NCBI GenBank assembly: GCA_947471745.1
Contig: CANJKZ010000768.1
Span: forward strand, 1,007,501-1,071,500
Direction of reading: 5' to 3'
DNA length: 64,000 nucleotides
Origin: Closterium sp. Naga37s-1
Lineage: Eukaryota; Streptophyta; Zygnematophyceae; Desmidiales; Closteriaceae
Below the pieces are notes generated by a model that was not told the origin of the DNA, ran no database searches, and was given only the letters and a program-made list of their open reading frames with translations. A program made the translations under genes and the position numbers. Each line of letters begins with the position of its first letter. The first letter of the stretch is position 1. Positions 1 through 11,359 of this stretch are shown here, in pieces.

Positions 1-817
1 ATGGATGTATCTAGGTTGGATGGCACAGCGAGGAGGCCAGTGTACACGAATCTCGCGCTGCAAGATTGGAATCTTGTAGGGATTGTTGTTATTGAAATAC
101 CTATTGACGATTTCAGTGTGACGTGCATATATCGGCGAACATTCTCATTCGATATTACATCAAATGTGCAAAAAATCCACATCATGCAGGCATTCAATTA
201 CACATTGTAAGGTTAAGTCCGTATAAACAACGTCGGCTTTTTAGTTCTTTACACTCTACAATACCAAGATTATGCATTCTAAGGCCGTGGCCCGTGGGGT
301 ATTATATAGGGGACATTACGATAGTATCACCTAATCGCGTCAGCTTGAAGATTCGTACATGTCTTGAATTCCGAAGCTGTTTTGAATTTCAAACGTGAAT
401 CTTGCGTCGACCAATGGGAGTTCCACTTGACCAATGGGAGATTCTGGCCCTCGCCTTCTCATCGTAAAGCCCTTCTGGATTTCCTCGTCTTTCTGCTTGC
501 AGCGTCTGATTCTGATTCAGTTGCTTCACACATGAAGCGCGAAGTCCAGCTGCCGAAACTGTGTCAATGCGGGCACATGCCGAGTGCAACCCAAGCCTGC
601 TCGCCAGTCCGGCTGTAACTAGCTATCGGTTCTGAAGCGCGTACCGCGTATCAGAGCCGCGCGCGCCTCGGCGAGTTGCGACGAATAGGACGCCGACGTG
701 GAGTGCTGCGGTGAGGTGGACCGCGAAGGGCTGTCGTGGAATTGAACGGCCGTTGCTAAGTGTTTCGAACGGCGTGCTGTGCGTGCAGCTTGAGTTCGAG
801 CCGTGGACGCTGAGAGC
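1..817. other. Upstream region of the USP gene, no gene recognised
   Basis: No open frame here resembles a known protein. The one visible signal is a direct 12-base repeat, GACCAATGGGAG, at 409-420 and 429-440. It holds two CCAAT boxes about 380-410 bases upstream of the proposed USP start codon. Their position suits promoter elements, but no TATA box or transcription start can be placed. Confidence 0.35.
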
Positions 818-3800
818 ATGTCGAGCGGCGGCAAGCTGTCGTCGAAGGACGCGGCGTACCAGCTGCTGCTGAAATGCGCCAAACACGGTGAGCGCCACTG
901 CTGTTGCTATTCGCGTTTCACAACACTTAATGGCAATATCTCGCTTGTTCACTCCGTTCCGTGGTGTTGCCTAGAAACGATCCGGGATCGAATCTCTGAG
1001 TCGCTTCATCCAGTAACGCGGCGCGCCGACGATCGCCTCTGGTGTTTAATGCGACGGAACGCATTTGCGAGGAACCTATACTGTGCGAGTGCGTCACCGT
1101 TCGTAATCCCGCTATGAGCAGGACGAGGCAGGGCTGTGGCGCTCGCGGGCTTGGCGGCGCAGAGGGAGCGACAGCAGGCGCAGGAGCAAATGGAGGAGCG
1201 GAAGCGACTGCAGGAGAAGGAGCGGAAGGAGCGGGAAAGGGACGAGCGGAAAGCGAGAGAAGGAGGAGGGCCAGCGCTTCCCAGCAGCTTCCCGAGAGGG
1301 CAGTTGAAGGGGGATGCGGATTTCAGACTGAAGCGGCCGATATCGCGGCAGTTGTTCTGCGACGGCCTTCAAGTTGGCGACGGTGAGTCGAGCGCCTTTC
1401 CCTCGTGTCTCTCTTAATGTTTCCACGCATGCATCGGTCGCACTGCGACACGCGAGTGGCATGCGCGCCAGCACCATGTCGCGCCAGCACCATGTCGCGC
1501 CAGCACCATGTCGCGCCAGCACCATGTCGCCACGCCGCTCACGTGCTCCACCGCTCGTGCATTCGCCGTCGCTGCTCACGCAGGCACACGCCGTGAGTGT
1601 GCGCCGTGACTGCTCGAGCAAAGGCCCCTTCACCCCCCTTGCACCTTTTCATCGCTCTCCACCGTTCCATGTGGGTGTCTATCTGCGGCACCGTGGCAGG
1701 TGTGTGGCGGCCTGGACCCAAGGGCTCGTGCAGGCCGCAACCGCAGCAGGCGAAGCGCCGGCTTCAGATGGATGCTGACGTGGACAGAAGGAGTGACGAG
1801 AGGTTGGCGAAGGTGCAGCGAAGCTACGTGCTGCAGCAGGTGGGGCAGCAGCGCGGGCAGGCAGGGCAGACTCGAGGCGAGGAGGCGGCGGGTGGGCAGA
1901 CCTGGACTCGCGAGCAGGCTGGGACGAGTCGAGAAACGGGGCCGGGGAGCACGCAGGCGGGTGTGGGGCATGGTGAGGCGTGGGCGTATGATGCAGGGAA
2001 GTCGCAAGGCGCAGCGGGACGGGGAAACGAGTGCGTGGCGGAAGGAGGGGGAGGTGCGGCTGGAAGGCGCTGTGGTGGCGCGGAGGAGGATGTGGCAAGG
2101 CACGGCAAGGATGGGTGCCAGTATCGCATAACACCACGATCAAGGATAGGGTGCGCCACTCTTCTCCCCTCTCCTCTTCTCGCGCGTCACCATCTTCCCT
2201 ACTCCCTCTCCTCCTCGCCTTCGTTCATCGTGCACCTTCTGCACCTCTCTTCTCTCTGCTCTCCACCTTCCTCTTCGCCCCTCCACGCCCAACAAATGTT
2301 TCCCTCTCTTCCTTTCCTCGTCACTATTCCACACCCCCACGTCTCCTTCGCTCGTGTTTCCCCCGTCCACTCTTGACTCTCGTGCCTCTTCGCTATCCAC
2401 ATCTCCCTTAACCCCTCCTCCCCCGCCCCATTTCCATTCTCCATCCATTTACCCCTCCGTCACCCCTCTTATCCATCCCCTCCTTTCCCCCGCCCCACCG
2501 TCAGTCTCCTCAACAGCACATGCGATGCAATCAACATGTGTTACGTCAATGCCACACTGCAAGCCCTCGCCTCCCTCCCGCCCTTCCTCTCCCACCTCCT
2601 CCACCTGCCCCTCCCCGCCCCTCTCGCCCGCTCCTCCTCCCTCCGCCTCCCCGTCACCACCGAGATTCAGCGGCTGATGTGGCAGCTGCTGGGCCTGCCA
2701 CGTGGCAACGGCAGTGGCGCCACCGTAGGGAGCATTAGTAGTCGAACGAGGGGGACAGCGGGTGGCGTGGCGGATGCGAGCGCTGTTAAAAGGGCCGTGG
2801 GGCGCAGCGCTCGCATCTTCCTGGGACAGGAACAGCAGGTGAGAGCGGCAGGTGAGGGCAGCAGGTGAGGGCAGCAGGTGAGGGCAGCAGGTGAGGGCAG
2901 CAGGTGAGGGCAGCAGGTGAGGGCAGCAGGTGAGGGCAGCAGGTGAGGGCAGCAGGTGAGGGCAGCAGGTGAGGGCAGGTCTGAACCCCTCTCATACTCC
3001 TATCTCGGCATTCCCCCTTCCTTCCATCTCGCCCCGTTCCCTTCATACCCCATCTCGCCCCTTCCCCCCTCACACCTCCCCATCTCGCCCCTTCCCCCCT
3101 CACACCTCCCCATCTCGCCCCTTCCCCCCTCACACCTCCCCATCTCGCCCCTTCCCCCCTCACACCTCCCCATCTCGCCCCTTCCCCCCTCACACCTCCC
3201 CATCTCGCCCCTTCCCCCCTCACACCTCCCCATCTCGCCCCTTTCCCCCTCCACACCTCCCCATCTCGCCCCTTCCCCCCTCACACCTCCCCATCTCGCC
3301 CCTTTCCCCCTCACACCTCCCCATCGCGCCCCTTCCCCCCTCACACCTCCCCATCTCGCCCCTTCCCCCCTCACACCTCCCCATCGCGCCCCTTCCCCCC
3401 TCACACCTCCCCATCGCGCCCCTTCCCCCCTCACACCTCCCCATCGCGCCCCTTACCCCCTCACACCTCCCCATCGCCCGTGCGCCCATCAGGACGCCCA
3501 CGAGTACCTGTGCGCGCTGCTGCACTGCCTTGCCTCCGAAGCCGCCACCATCGCCGCCGCTGCTGCCTCTCCCACGCACACCCAGCCTCCCGCCCACGCC
3601 CTCGCCCTCGCCCACACGCCAACCCTGGGAGAAGGCCGGGCGGGAGAAAGCGAGGAAGGAGGGCTGCGACAGGAGGGAGAGAGGGGAGTCGCAGAGTTAG
3701 AGAAGGGTGGAGGCAGGGAAGAGGGTTTAGAGAAGGCGAGCACTGAGGCCGGGAGTTCGTCTGCTGTTGGCAGCAATTTCCTGTCGACGGTGGGGGTGGT

Positions 3801-6090
3801 GAGGGAGTGTGAGGGGTGTGGAGGGAGAGAAACCGGTGAAGAGGAGTTTCTCTGTCTGTCGCTCCCAATCCCCTCCGCCTACCCCGGGAGCCCTGCTACC
3901 CACTCCACCACTGCTGGATCTGAAGCTCCTGCTGCTGCTGCTGGCCCTGCAGCTGCTGCATGCACTGGTGCAGGTAGCAGAGGCGGTATTACTGATCCCA
4001 GTGCTGCTGTTGCTGCTGGTGGTGCAGCCGCCTCTCTCGCGCGCCATCCGCTCTCAACACTGCTGCAGAACTTCTTCCAGGTACGATTTGCTTCCCATGG
4101 CGTGCATGTGATTGCTATCCATGTGCTTTCATATTTGCACAAAGCAGCATTTGTTTCGCTTTCATAATATACTTGTTCTTCTATTCGTTCCCCGGTACCT
4201 CCTCTTTTCATTGCCCCTCTCTCCAGGACGAGACCGTGCAAGGCAGGGTATGCACCCACTGTCACCGCTCTGCACCGTGCCGCATCTCCCGAGCCTTCTT
4301 GCGTCTACCTCGCATCCTCGTCCTCCACCTCAACCGATTCCAAACCACCTTCCACCCCACTGCATGCCTTGAGAAACCCCCTCTGTGCCACGAGGAGCCC
4401 ACTGCCTCCCTTGGCAACCCCCAAGGCAGCACCACCATCCCACCGCCTCCATCGTGTGAACCACCACCCGCTCCGTCCCCTCCGATTGCTCAACACACAC
4501 GCCCCCTCGCATACCGCCCTCTGTTTAACCCTTCCCCTCCATTCCCTGACGAGAACCCATTGTCCGTGCCAAAAGAAACTGCTCCTCCCTCTGCTCCGAC
4601 TGGCAAGGCGCCTCAGGCTACAACCGACGTAGCCTCGTCTCGCTCCCCCGCTTCTCCTCTTGTGCCGGCTGCTGGGGCATCGACTGTCAACCCCTTCTCC
4701 CTGGCAAAGGCTGCAGGCAGGCCGGTGGTGTTCACGGAGGTGGCACCTACGGGGGTGGTGTGTGGGCTCAAGGGTGGCGGCTGGCTGATAAAGCGTGTGA
4801 GTACGGTGGGTGCAGATGCGGAGGAAATGGAAACTGGGGGAAGGTTGGAGGGGCAGCTGGCTGGGAGAATCAAGTTGTCAAGTGAAGGAAAGGGGGAAGA
4901 GCAAGAGGAGGGGCGAGGGGGGGAGGGCGAGGGTAGGGAGTGTGAAGAGGAGAATGAAGAGGTGGAGGAGGATTGGGCGGAGCTGCTGGAAGGGGCAGCG
5001 GGTGTGATTGGGGAGGGTGCAGGCGATGGTGGTGGTGACAGCCCTGTGGGCGTGATGGTGGATGGTGGCAGGGAGGGCAGCAGCAGAGTGGGTGATGGTG
5101 GCATGGAGGGAAGGGAGGCGAGCAGGGGTCGGTACGAGTGCAGAAAGAATGTGGATCGGGTGGAGATTGCCAAGACACTTGACGTTGGTGAGGAATTCTT
5201 TTCAATTTACTCACTGCTGTTCCATATCCCTGATAAGCCTTTCCAGCCATTATCTATGTTTGACTCCTTTTATGCTGCTATATTCTGCATTGACTGAGTT
5301 CATTTCTCTTGTCGACTCTGCGGTGTACTTGTCTGATCACCACATCAGGTCCCCTGTGCGCAGCAGCGATGCAAGGAGCTATCTCTCAAGGCGCAGAGGT
5401 GAGTTGTAGAATGTGTCACTCAAATGACTCGGTGAGGGAAGATTCTCTGCAGCAAATGGCTGCTTCTGCAGCACAATCAGGCTGTTTGATTTGCACGCAT
5501 CCCTCATGCCATTACCCCTCTTTCCTTCTTCTGCCATGCTCTAGCGGCCGACAGCAGCACGGCAACACGGCAGCACGGCAGCATGCCACGCTCCCATTTC
5601 CCCTTCCATCAACTTCATCCGACGTTGCTCCTTCCCCCTTCTATCTCCACTGAACCGCAGCCACGTGGCAACTCGCTATTGGCGCTGCGGGCCGTGGTGC
5701 GACACACGGGGACCTCCGTGGCGCACGGTCATTACATTGCTGACGTGGCGGATGACAGCCTGTCACCGCCTGGTTGGACGCAGCTCGATGATGGCGTCGT
5801 GATCAGAAACGTGAGTTCGTCTGACAATGTTGACGTCGATCTTGTATGGATGCACGTTGCTGCAATGGCAATTATTCTTTATCTGAACCTTGCCTACGTC
5901 ACTCCATCCCCCCCCTCGCACCAGGTTATTCTTGCCTACACGCCCTGCATGCATGCTCAGCTTCTTGCCTCTCCTTGCACAAAACTTCTCTCCCTTCGAA
6001 TCAAACCTGCAGGTACCAGAGGCTGATGTCACAGCCTCTCAATCCCAGAAAGAAGCATATATGCTCTTCTATGTACAAATGGGTGCATGA
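818..6090 (+). CDS. Ubiquitin-specific protease (USP/UBP, peptidase C19), nine exons, 970 aa
   Basis: A thiol protease predicted to remove ubiquitin from proteins. Exons: 818-887, 1122-1382, 1700-2120, 2505-2838, 3493-4080, 4227-5187, 5349-5398, 5661-5810, 6013-6090. All introns are GT-AG and every join keeps frame, giving 970 codons. Residues about 40-75 (exon 2) are a charged Arg/Glu coiled-coil-like stretch. The Cys box in exon 4 reads NMCYVNATLQAL with Cys about 263. QQDAHEYL spans the exon 4/5 junction. A zinc-ribbon pair, CEGC in exon 5 and CTHC in exon 6, is followed by RILVLHLNRF. Exon 6 ends in a long acidic linker. Exon 8 holds the His box AVVRHTG...AHGHYIADV (His about 919) and WTQLDD. 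Exon 9 ends EAYMLFYVQ, the usual USP C-terminus. The usual GNT before the Cys is replaced by INM. Exon 7 (50 nt) is the least certain exon. I cannot assign a USP subfamily. Confidence 0.88.
1465..1528. repeat. 16-bp tandem repeat x4 in USP intron 2
   Basis: Four identical, contiguous copies of GCGCCAGCACCATGTC lie inside the intron between exons 2 and 3. No function is evident. Confidence 0.9.
2839..2978 (+). repeat. 13-bp tandem array of splice-donor-like units at the 5' end of USP intron 4
   Basis: Eleven units begin at 2839 and then every 13 bases to 2969. The consensus is GTGAGGGCAGCAG; the first unit is GTGAGAGCGGCAG and the last is partial. Each unit start recreates CAG|GTGAGG, a near-ideal 5' splice site. 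The first unit coincides with the exon 4 donor. Confidence 0.92.
3024..3479 (+). repeat. 30-bp pyrimidine-rich tandem array at the 3' end of USP intron 4
   Basis: About 14 copies of a 30-base C/T-rich unit run from 3051 almost to the exon 5 acceptor at 3491-3492, with a degenerate copy from 3024. One unit near 3240 is 31 bases. Later copies carry a T-to-G change (CATCGCGCCC for CATCTCGCCC), so part of the array spread from a mutated unit. The array forms one very long polypyrimidine tract before the acceptor. Confidence 0.92.
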
Positions 6091-6883
6091 CTAGATGCAG
6101 AATCGTGTATTTCATCATATAAATTAAGGTACATTATACAAAGAGCTCATGTACACCATAGCCTATGTATCCAAAAGTCCAAGCTTTCTCGTATCAATCT
6201 ATCGTGTAAATTAAACTAGGAAATGATTAACAAACGACACTTGCAAGTGTTGGTCTTCCAATGTTAACCCAATCTAACGAACAACACAATGAGTGTGGTT
6301 GTCTTATTGTACTTGAAAATAATGATATGATAGTTCAAAGATCGGTAATCTCTTTCTGAAACAATTCATGCATTCCATTCCATTCATGAAACAATCCAGC
6401 TTCTGAACTGAACAGCAGAGATTTGAAGCTCCACGTGTTCTTCGGTCAGTCGGTATGTCCTGGGAGTTGAACCGCACATGTACACTCCGTTCCGCCACAC
6501 CGCGACTGGAAATAATGGGATCCCCAAGGGGAAACGAACAAATGAAACCCCTCGTAAGTGAAACAAATACTTGATTACCCTCCGAGTTTTGAATTCATTT
6601 GGGAATACAGCAGTCGAATCAACTCGTCATCCCGCCTTCCTGATCCACCACGTCCAACACACCAGGGAGAGCAGCAAACCAAGGAAATGGCGGGATTCTG
6701 AGGCGATGAGACAGCACAGCAGAGTTGAACAAGGCGGGCGAGAGATCAGAACTGCAGCAAGAAGATAGCAGCCATATTTTATTACATTTTGAAATCTTGT
6801 TATCCCTAACACCATAGTCCTAGCGAGCGCACTTGCTCTCCCACTCCTTTTCAACCGGGTTACCTTGAACCTGCGGTAGAGCT
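6091..6883. other. Intergenic region between the USP and F-box/LRR genes
   Basis: An AT-richer stretch of about 790 bases with only short frames in conflicting directions. It presumably holds the USP 3' UTR and the promoter of the downstream LRR gene. I see no repeat or RNA gene. Confidence 0.5.
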
Positions 6884-9337
6884 ATGGCGTGTTGGCGCAT
6901 GAATGACCTTCCCGACGAGCTTCTCATTGCCATCTTCTGGCCCTCCAACCGCCTCTCCTCTCGCCAGTCCGACGACGAGGCTCTGTGGGCCACTGTGCGA
7001 CCTACCCCAAGGTTCATTCGCGAAAATGCAGACGAGCCACGTTACCAGCAGAGCGATACCATGTTTCCGAATCCTCCTCTTCCTCCGGCGTACGCCGACG
7101 CCGCGTACAATCTTCTCCTTGCGTCGATCTGCCGCCGCTGGCGTCGCCTAGCGCAGCGCCACGTGTCCACGCTGCTCGTCAAGGAGAACCGCAGCGTTTC
7201 CCACGAGGATCTCGGCGCGGCAGTCGCGTGCTTCCCGCGCCTCACGCACCTGCATCTCAGCGACGGCAGCGCGCAGCCCATCGACGACGCCTTCCTCGCT
7301 CGCCTCGCCGCGTGCTGCCCCAAGCTGACTGCGTTCCATCTCGGGAATGCCATCGTGCAGAACCCCGAGTACGACCCGCCGGGAGAGACCTTGCTCACGC
7401 CCGCCGGCTTCGACGTGTTCTTCCGCAAATGCACGCAGCTGGAGCACCTGTCGATCTCCTGCCTGCATTGCGAGTTCGGGTTACCAGCTTCGCTCTTCCA
7501 GCTCGTGCATCTCCGATCCCTCGCGCTGGCCGATCTGTCCGCGGTAACCACTCCAGAAGTGAAGAGCTTGAGCGCCCTCGAGGCGATGGCCATCGACACG
7601 GCGGTGTGGGACTACGACGACCTCGAGCCCCTCGCGCACCTGCCGCGCCTCACGTCCCTCTCCGTGCTGCACGAAGTCTCCATTTTTCCTGGCACCTTTC
7701 GCTCTCGTCGGTTCTCCTTCGCGCGCCTATCGTCGCTCAAGTCGTTGGATCTAGGATCCAGCCCCTCTCCACCGTTCGATGAGATGTTCCCCTCAGAGTC
7801 CCCCTCAGAGTCCCCCTCAGAGTCCCCGTGCAGCGTGCTGGAGCGCGTGGCGCTGTACCAGTGCGACGAGCTGCAGAATCTCCCGCACGACATCGCCGAG
7901 CGCCTGCCGTGTCTGCGCGAGCTGAGCATCAGCGCGTGCGACACTTTGCTGGAGCAGCCCGAGGCGGTCACGTTGCTCACCGGGCTGCGCTCCTTGACGC
8001 TCGCCAGGTGCCCATTCGTCGGCCTGCCAGACCAGTTGGGAGAGTTGCCTCTTTTGACAACGCTCGTGCTACACAGGCTGAACATCGCCTTCCCTGCCTC
8101 GTGCAGCCAGCTCAAGGCCCTCGAGACGCTGGCAGTCACAGAGTGCGAGACCCTGGACGAGCTACCGCACCCGCTCGCCACCCTCACCGCGCTCAAGACC
8201 CTGTGCCTCGCGGGTTCACCCTTGGTGGTTCTCCCTGACGACATGGGAGGGCTCACCAACCTGCACACCCTCTTCCTCAAGTCGTACCGGGCGCGGGAAA
8301 CCCTTCCTTCCTCCTTCACGCACCTGGCGTCGCTCGCACGCCTGGAGCTGCACGAGTGCGAGCTGGTCGACCTGCCACACGCCATAGGCGAGCTGAGGCA
8401 CCTGCGCGAGCTGTACCTCGAGTCGTGCCCGCGCATGCAGACACTCCCAGAGTCCGTGACAGCCCTGCTGAACCTGCAAGTGCTCGTGGTGGACCAGTGC
8501 AGCAGCCTCTTCTCCGTGCCCAAGAGTCTGCTCAATCTGGCCAGGCTGAAGCAGCTGGAGCTGACCACGTGTGGCAAGCTGAGGCGAGCTCCTGAATTCC
8601 TGCCGGGGTCGTTGGAAATCCTAAGCTTGGGGAGTGGTGCTGAGCAGGTGATGCATCTGCCGGGTACCTACTCTCTCCCACGCCTCAAGACAGCACGCTT
8701 GAACATGGTCATCCTTCCACTTGCTCTGTCCAACAGCCTTGCTTCATTGGAGCACCTGCATGTGGTGTTGGCGTGTGAGGAGGAGTTCCCATTCCCGTTG
8801 GCGGACCTCCCTCGCCTGCGCTCCCTCACACTCATCACCACCGTAGTCATGCAGCTGCCACACTTCTCCACCTCAACGCTGCAGGAGTTGCGGCAGCTGG
8901 AATTGCTCTTGCCTGAGCTGACGGAGATCCCAGCCACCATCGCAGCGCTCCACAAGCTCACCTACCTCGAGATCAACGCTCCCAAGCTGCCTTCCCTGCC
9001 CGATTCCATCGGGGCGCTGTCCCGACTAGGCAAGCTGATTCTCTCCAACAGCCCAGCGCTCACACACCTCCCGGCCTCCTTCACGCAGCTGGCCTGCCTG
9101 CGCGAGCTGCGCGTGCACAGGGCCGCCATCACATGCCTTCCTCCCAACTTCGCTCGCCTTGCCCGCCTGCAGAAGCTCGACTTGGAGGGCTGCAGGCAGC
9201 TGGAGGCGCTGCCGGACGACGTGGGCGAGCTGAAGCTGCTGGACCGCTTGATCTCTGGCGGGTGTGACAAGCTGCACGACGATGAAGGCAAGCTTCGCCT
9301 CCCAGGGGGACATACTTCGTACCGGTGGATGTACTAG
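6884..9337 (+). CDS. F-box/leucine-rich-repeat protein, intact, 817 aa, single exon
   Basis: A likely substrate receptor of an SCF-type ubiquitin ligase, inferred from domains only. Residues about 5-20 (MNDLPDELLIAIFW) match the first F-box helices. The second half, SICRRWRRLAQ, follows only after a low-complexity insert, at about residue 87. From about residue 110 to the end come twenty or more LRRs of the plant intracellular type (LPxxLGxLxxLxxLxLxxC). An in-frame 12-bp tandem repeat encodes (SESP)n near 7795-7830. The first ATG at 6884 is used; an ATG five codons later is an alternative start. The frame has no intron and no lesion. The 5' LTR of element A lies only 27 bases past the stop and may supply or disturb the polyadenylation signal. 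Paralogues lie at 36097-59306 and 63567-64000. Confidence 0.82.
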   Translation: MACWRMNDLPDELLIAIFWPSNRLSSRQSDDEALWATVRPTPRFIRENADEPRYQQSDTMFPNPPLPPAYADAAYNLLLASICRRWRRLAQRHVSTLLVKENRSVSHEDLGAAVACFPRLTHLHLSDGSAQPIDDAFLARLAACCPKLTAFHLGNAIVQNPEYDPPGETLLTPAGFDVFFRKCTQLEHLSISCLHCEFGLPASLFQLVHLRSLALADLSAVTTPEVKSLSALEAMAIDTAVWDYDDLEPLAHLPRLTSLSVLHEVSIFPGTFRSRRFSFARLSSLKSLDLGSSPSPPFDEMFPSESPSESPSESPCSVLERVALYQCDELQNLPHDIAERLPCLRELSISACDTLLEQPEAVTLLTGLRSLTLARCPFVGLPDQLGELPLLTTLVLHRLNIAFPASCSQLKALETLAVTECETLDELPHPLATLTALKTLCLAGSPLVVLPDDMGGLTNLHTLFLKSYRARETLPSSFTHLASLARLELHECELVDLPHAIGELRHLRELYLESCPRMQTLPESVTALLNLQVLVVDQCSSLFSVPKSLLNLARLKQLELTTCGKLRRAPEFLPGSLEILSLGSGAEQVMHLPGTYSLPRLKTARLNMVILPLALSNSLASLEHLHVVLACEEEFPFPLADLPRLRSLTLITTVVMQLPHFSTSTLQELRQLELLLPELTEIPATIAALHKLTYLEINAPKLPSLPDSIGALSRLGKLILSNSPALTHLPASFTQLACLRELRVHRAAITCLPPNFARLARLQKLDLEGCRQLEALPDDVGELKLLDRLISGGCDKLHDDEGKLRLPGGHTSYRWMY

Positions 9338-9363
9338 CCCTCGATGGTGTGGTGTGTCATTAG

Positions 9364-9807
9364 TGTTGGAAACAATCGGTCTTAAGCGCTTCTGTCGTGT
9401 CGAAACACCAAGGCACAAGCGAAGCAAAGCATATCGAGGCACCAGCGAGTCAACCCTCGGAGGTTGAAGTAACTGTTGGAGGTTACGCGAAAGTCAAAGG
9501 TCAGCGACCTTTGACCTGACAAATACAGCGCGACAGCAAGGACACACAACTGACTCACTACAGAGCAGTTGCCCGAGTCGTCACTGTATCGAACCGCAAC
9601 AGCAACAGTAAAGTAGTTACAACCGTACCTCTTCATATTCCTTGTACTCTTATATAATCTTGTATCTCCTTGTTTTAATTAATCTACTTTGCCCTCACAT
9701 ACTAGCGCAAGGTGGTTCACAATCCTTTCATTAAAACGCTTCCGCTATTACAGTCCTACCCAGAGTTCATCCCTGTAAAGATCCTAAGGGCTTTTCTCAG
9801 CCCAACA
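9364..9807 (+). repeat. 5' LTR of element A
   Basis: A 444-base terminal repeat. It holds a perfect hairpin at 9493-9515 (GTCAAAGGTC-AGC-GACCTTTGAC) and a TATATAATC box near 9652 that could be the promoter. Confidence 0.93.
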
Positions 9808-9868
9808 TGGTATGAGAGCTATTAGGGCAAACTCCACTATTATCAAGACACCTACAACATCAGAAGGC

Positions 9869-11359
9869 ATGGCAACTCAGAAGGAGAGAAGCTCCTCTAA
9901 TGGCTCTCCTGGTACCACTCCTACTCCACCTCCTGCCTCTGGCCTGCACACAGAGGAAGGCACAGCAACAAGACCGGCAGCTACGTCTACTGAAACTCCC
10001 GCAAATCAAGCTACGGGCTTCGACCCAAGCATGATGGAGAAGTTCTTCTCCTTCATGTCCTTCTACGAGCAGCATCAGCAAACGGCACCTGCGCAGTCAA
10101 ACATCAGCAACAACAACAACGACGTCACACCCATGAGTCTTGATGGCTCATCCTACGCGCGCGGAAACCAGCAGCAACCTACCTTTGCCCCGTATGAACC
10201 TCAGCGTGGTTCAGTCAGCTTCATGCCGCGCCAACAGACTTCACCTGAGCAAGAGAAAACATTGGACGCACTTCAAGTTCAGTCGCAGTTCGCGCACGTC
10301 CTGAAACTACAGACATCAAGACCGTTCGACAGAAAAGACTTCTTTACCTGGTCATTCGAATTCGAGCTAATGATGGAAGGCGCGCAGATACTTGGCTTCT
10401 TCGACGGGTCCCTGCCATACCCAACACACGGGACACAATACGACAAACAGCAGTACACCTATCAGTCGATGATGGCGTACACGATTCTACTGCGCAACGT
10501 CACGCCAACCCAACAGCAAAATATCCGGTCTTATCGAGGATACGGCAACTCCGCCGAGCTCGCGTACAACCACCTGAAGAGTCTGTATCAAGCAACAGAC
10601 AGCGTCAACCAGAGTCGGTTAATGGCACAACTGACAACAGTGGAAATGAAACCAGGCGAAAAGGGGATGGCGTATATCAGTCGCTGTCGCGAATTGCGCG
10701 ACAAGCTTCTGCGATGCGGGGGGTCGATTTCTGAAGACGCCTTCGTGACAGTCATCATCGGCGGCCTCGGTCCTCCATGGCGCGCCACAAAGGCCATTCT
10801 CCGAGCCCACGGAAGAATCTCCGAAGCAGCACTCTGCGCCGAAATCCATGCCGAGCAGCAAGATATGGACCTGCAAGAAGAACGACACAAGAAGAAGACA
10901 TCAGCACCGGAATTTGCGTTCCACACTCAGCGACGTTACAACAGCTACAAACAACAACAACCGAAGTCCGTACCTCCTTTCTGCCACATCTGCAAGACGT
11001 CAGGGCACCCGCGCACACACTGCCCGAACCGACAACAGTCAACTCCACCGCAACGACAGCTTCGACCTTCCAGCAGCCAAGTGGCTTCAACGCAGGCGAA
11101 CCCCACGAGTCAGTTGCAACCGTCAACAACACCACCTGCACAAGGAGCAAGAAACATCGTCAGCTGCATGGCAAGACTAAGTGACTCCTGCATCACCGAG
11201 TCACCACCATACTACTCACCGGAAGAACGACTTGACGACACCACACCTCGCCGCGAGTCACTCCAGCCGAACCCAACATACGCAGCCATTGCTCAAAGCG
11301 AGCCATCCGGGAAGGACATGTGGTTCGACAACCACACACTTCTCCGTACTCCTCTTGAT
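9869..11359 (+). CDS. Gag of element A, interrupted at its 3' end by element B
   Basis: Encodes the structural protein that packages the element RNA. I chose ATG 9869 (MATQKERSSS); the frame is open from 9812, but that overlaps the primer-binding site. A Thr/Pro/Gln-rich N-terminus is followed by a copia-type gag core (FDRKDFFTWSFEFELM near residues 150-170). Next comes a CCHC zinc knuckle, CHICKTSGHPRTHC, near residue 371. After about residue 497 the frame enters antisense element B, so the natural join to the protease is lost. The remaining gag has no internal stop. Confidence 0.75.

Noticed and set aside
1630..2159. Antisense frames opposite USP exon 3
   Set aside because: They have no domains. 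The sense frame joins exons 2 and 4 in phase and is the frame conserved in the relic at 19450-19830.
2839..3479. CRISPR-like regularly spaced repeats
   Set aside because: The units are contiguous with no unique spacers and lie in a eukaryotic intron.
2956..4167. A 403-codon open frame across the repeat arrays and exon 5
   Set aside because: The first half is the stop-free translation of the 30-bp pyrimidine array inside an intron. Only 3493-4080 is coding, as the USP motifs and splice phases show.
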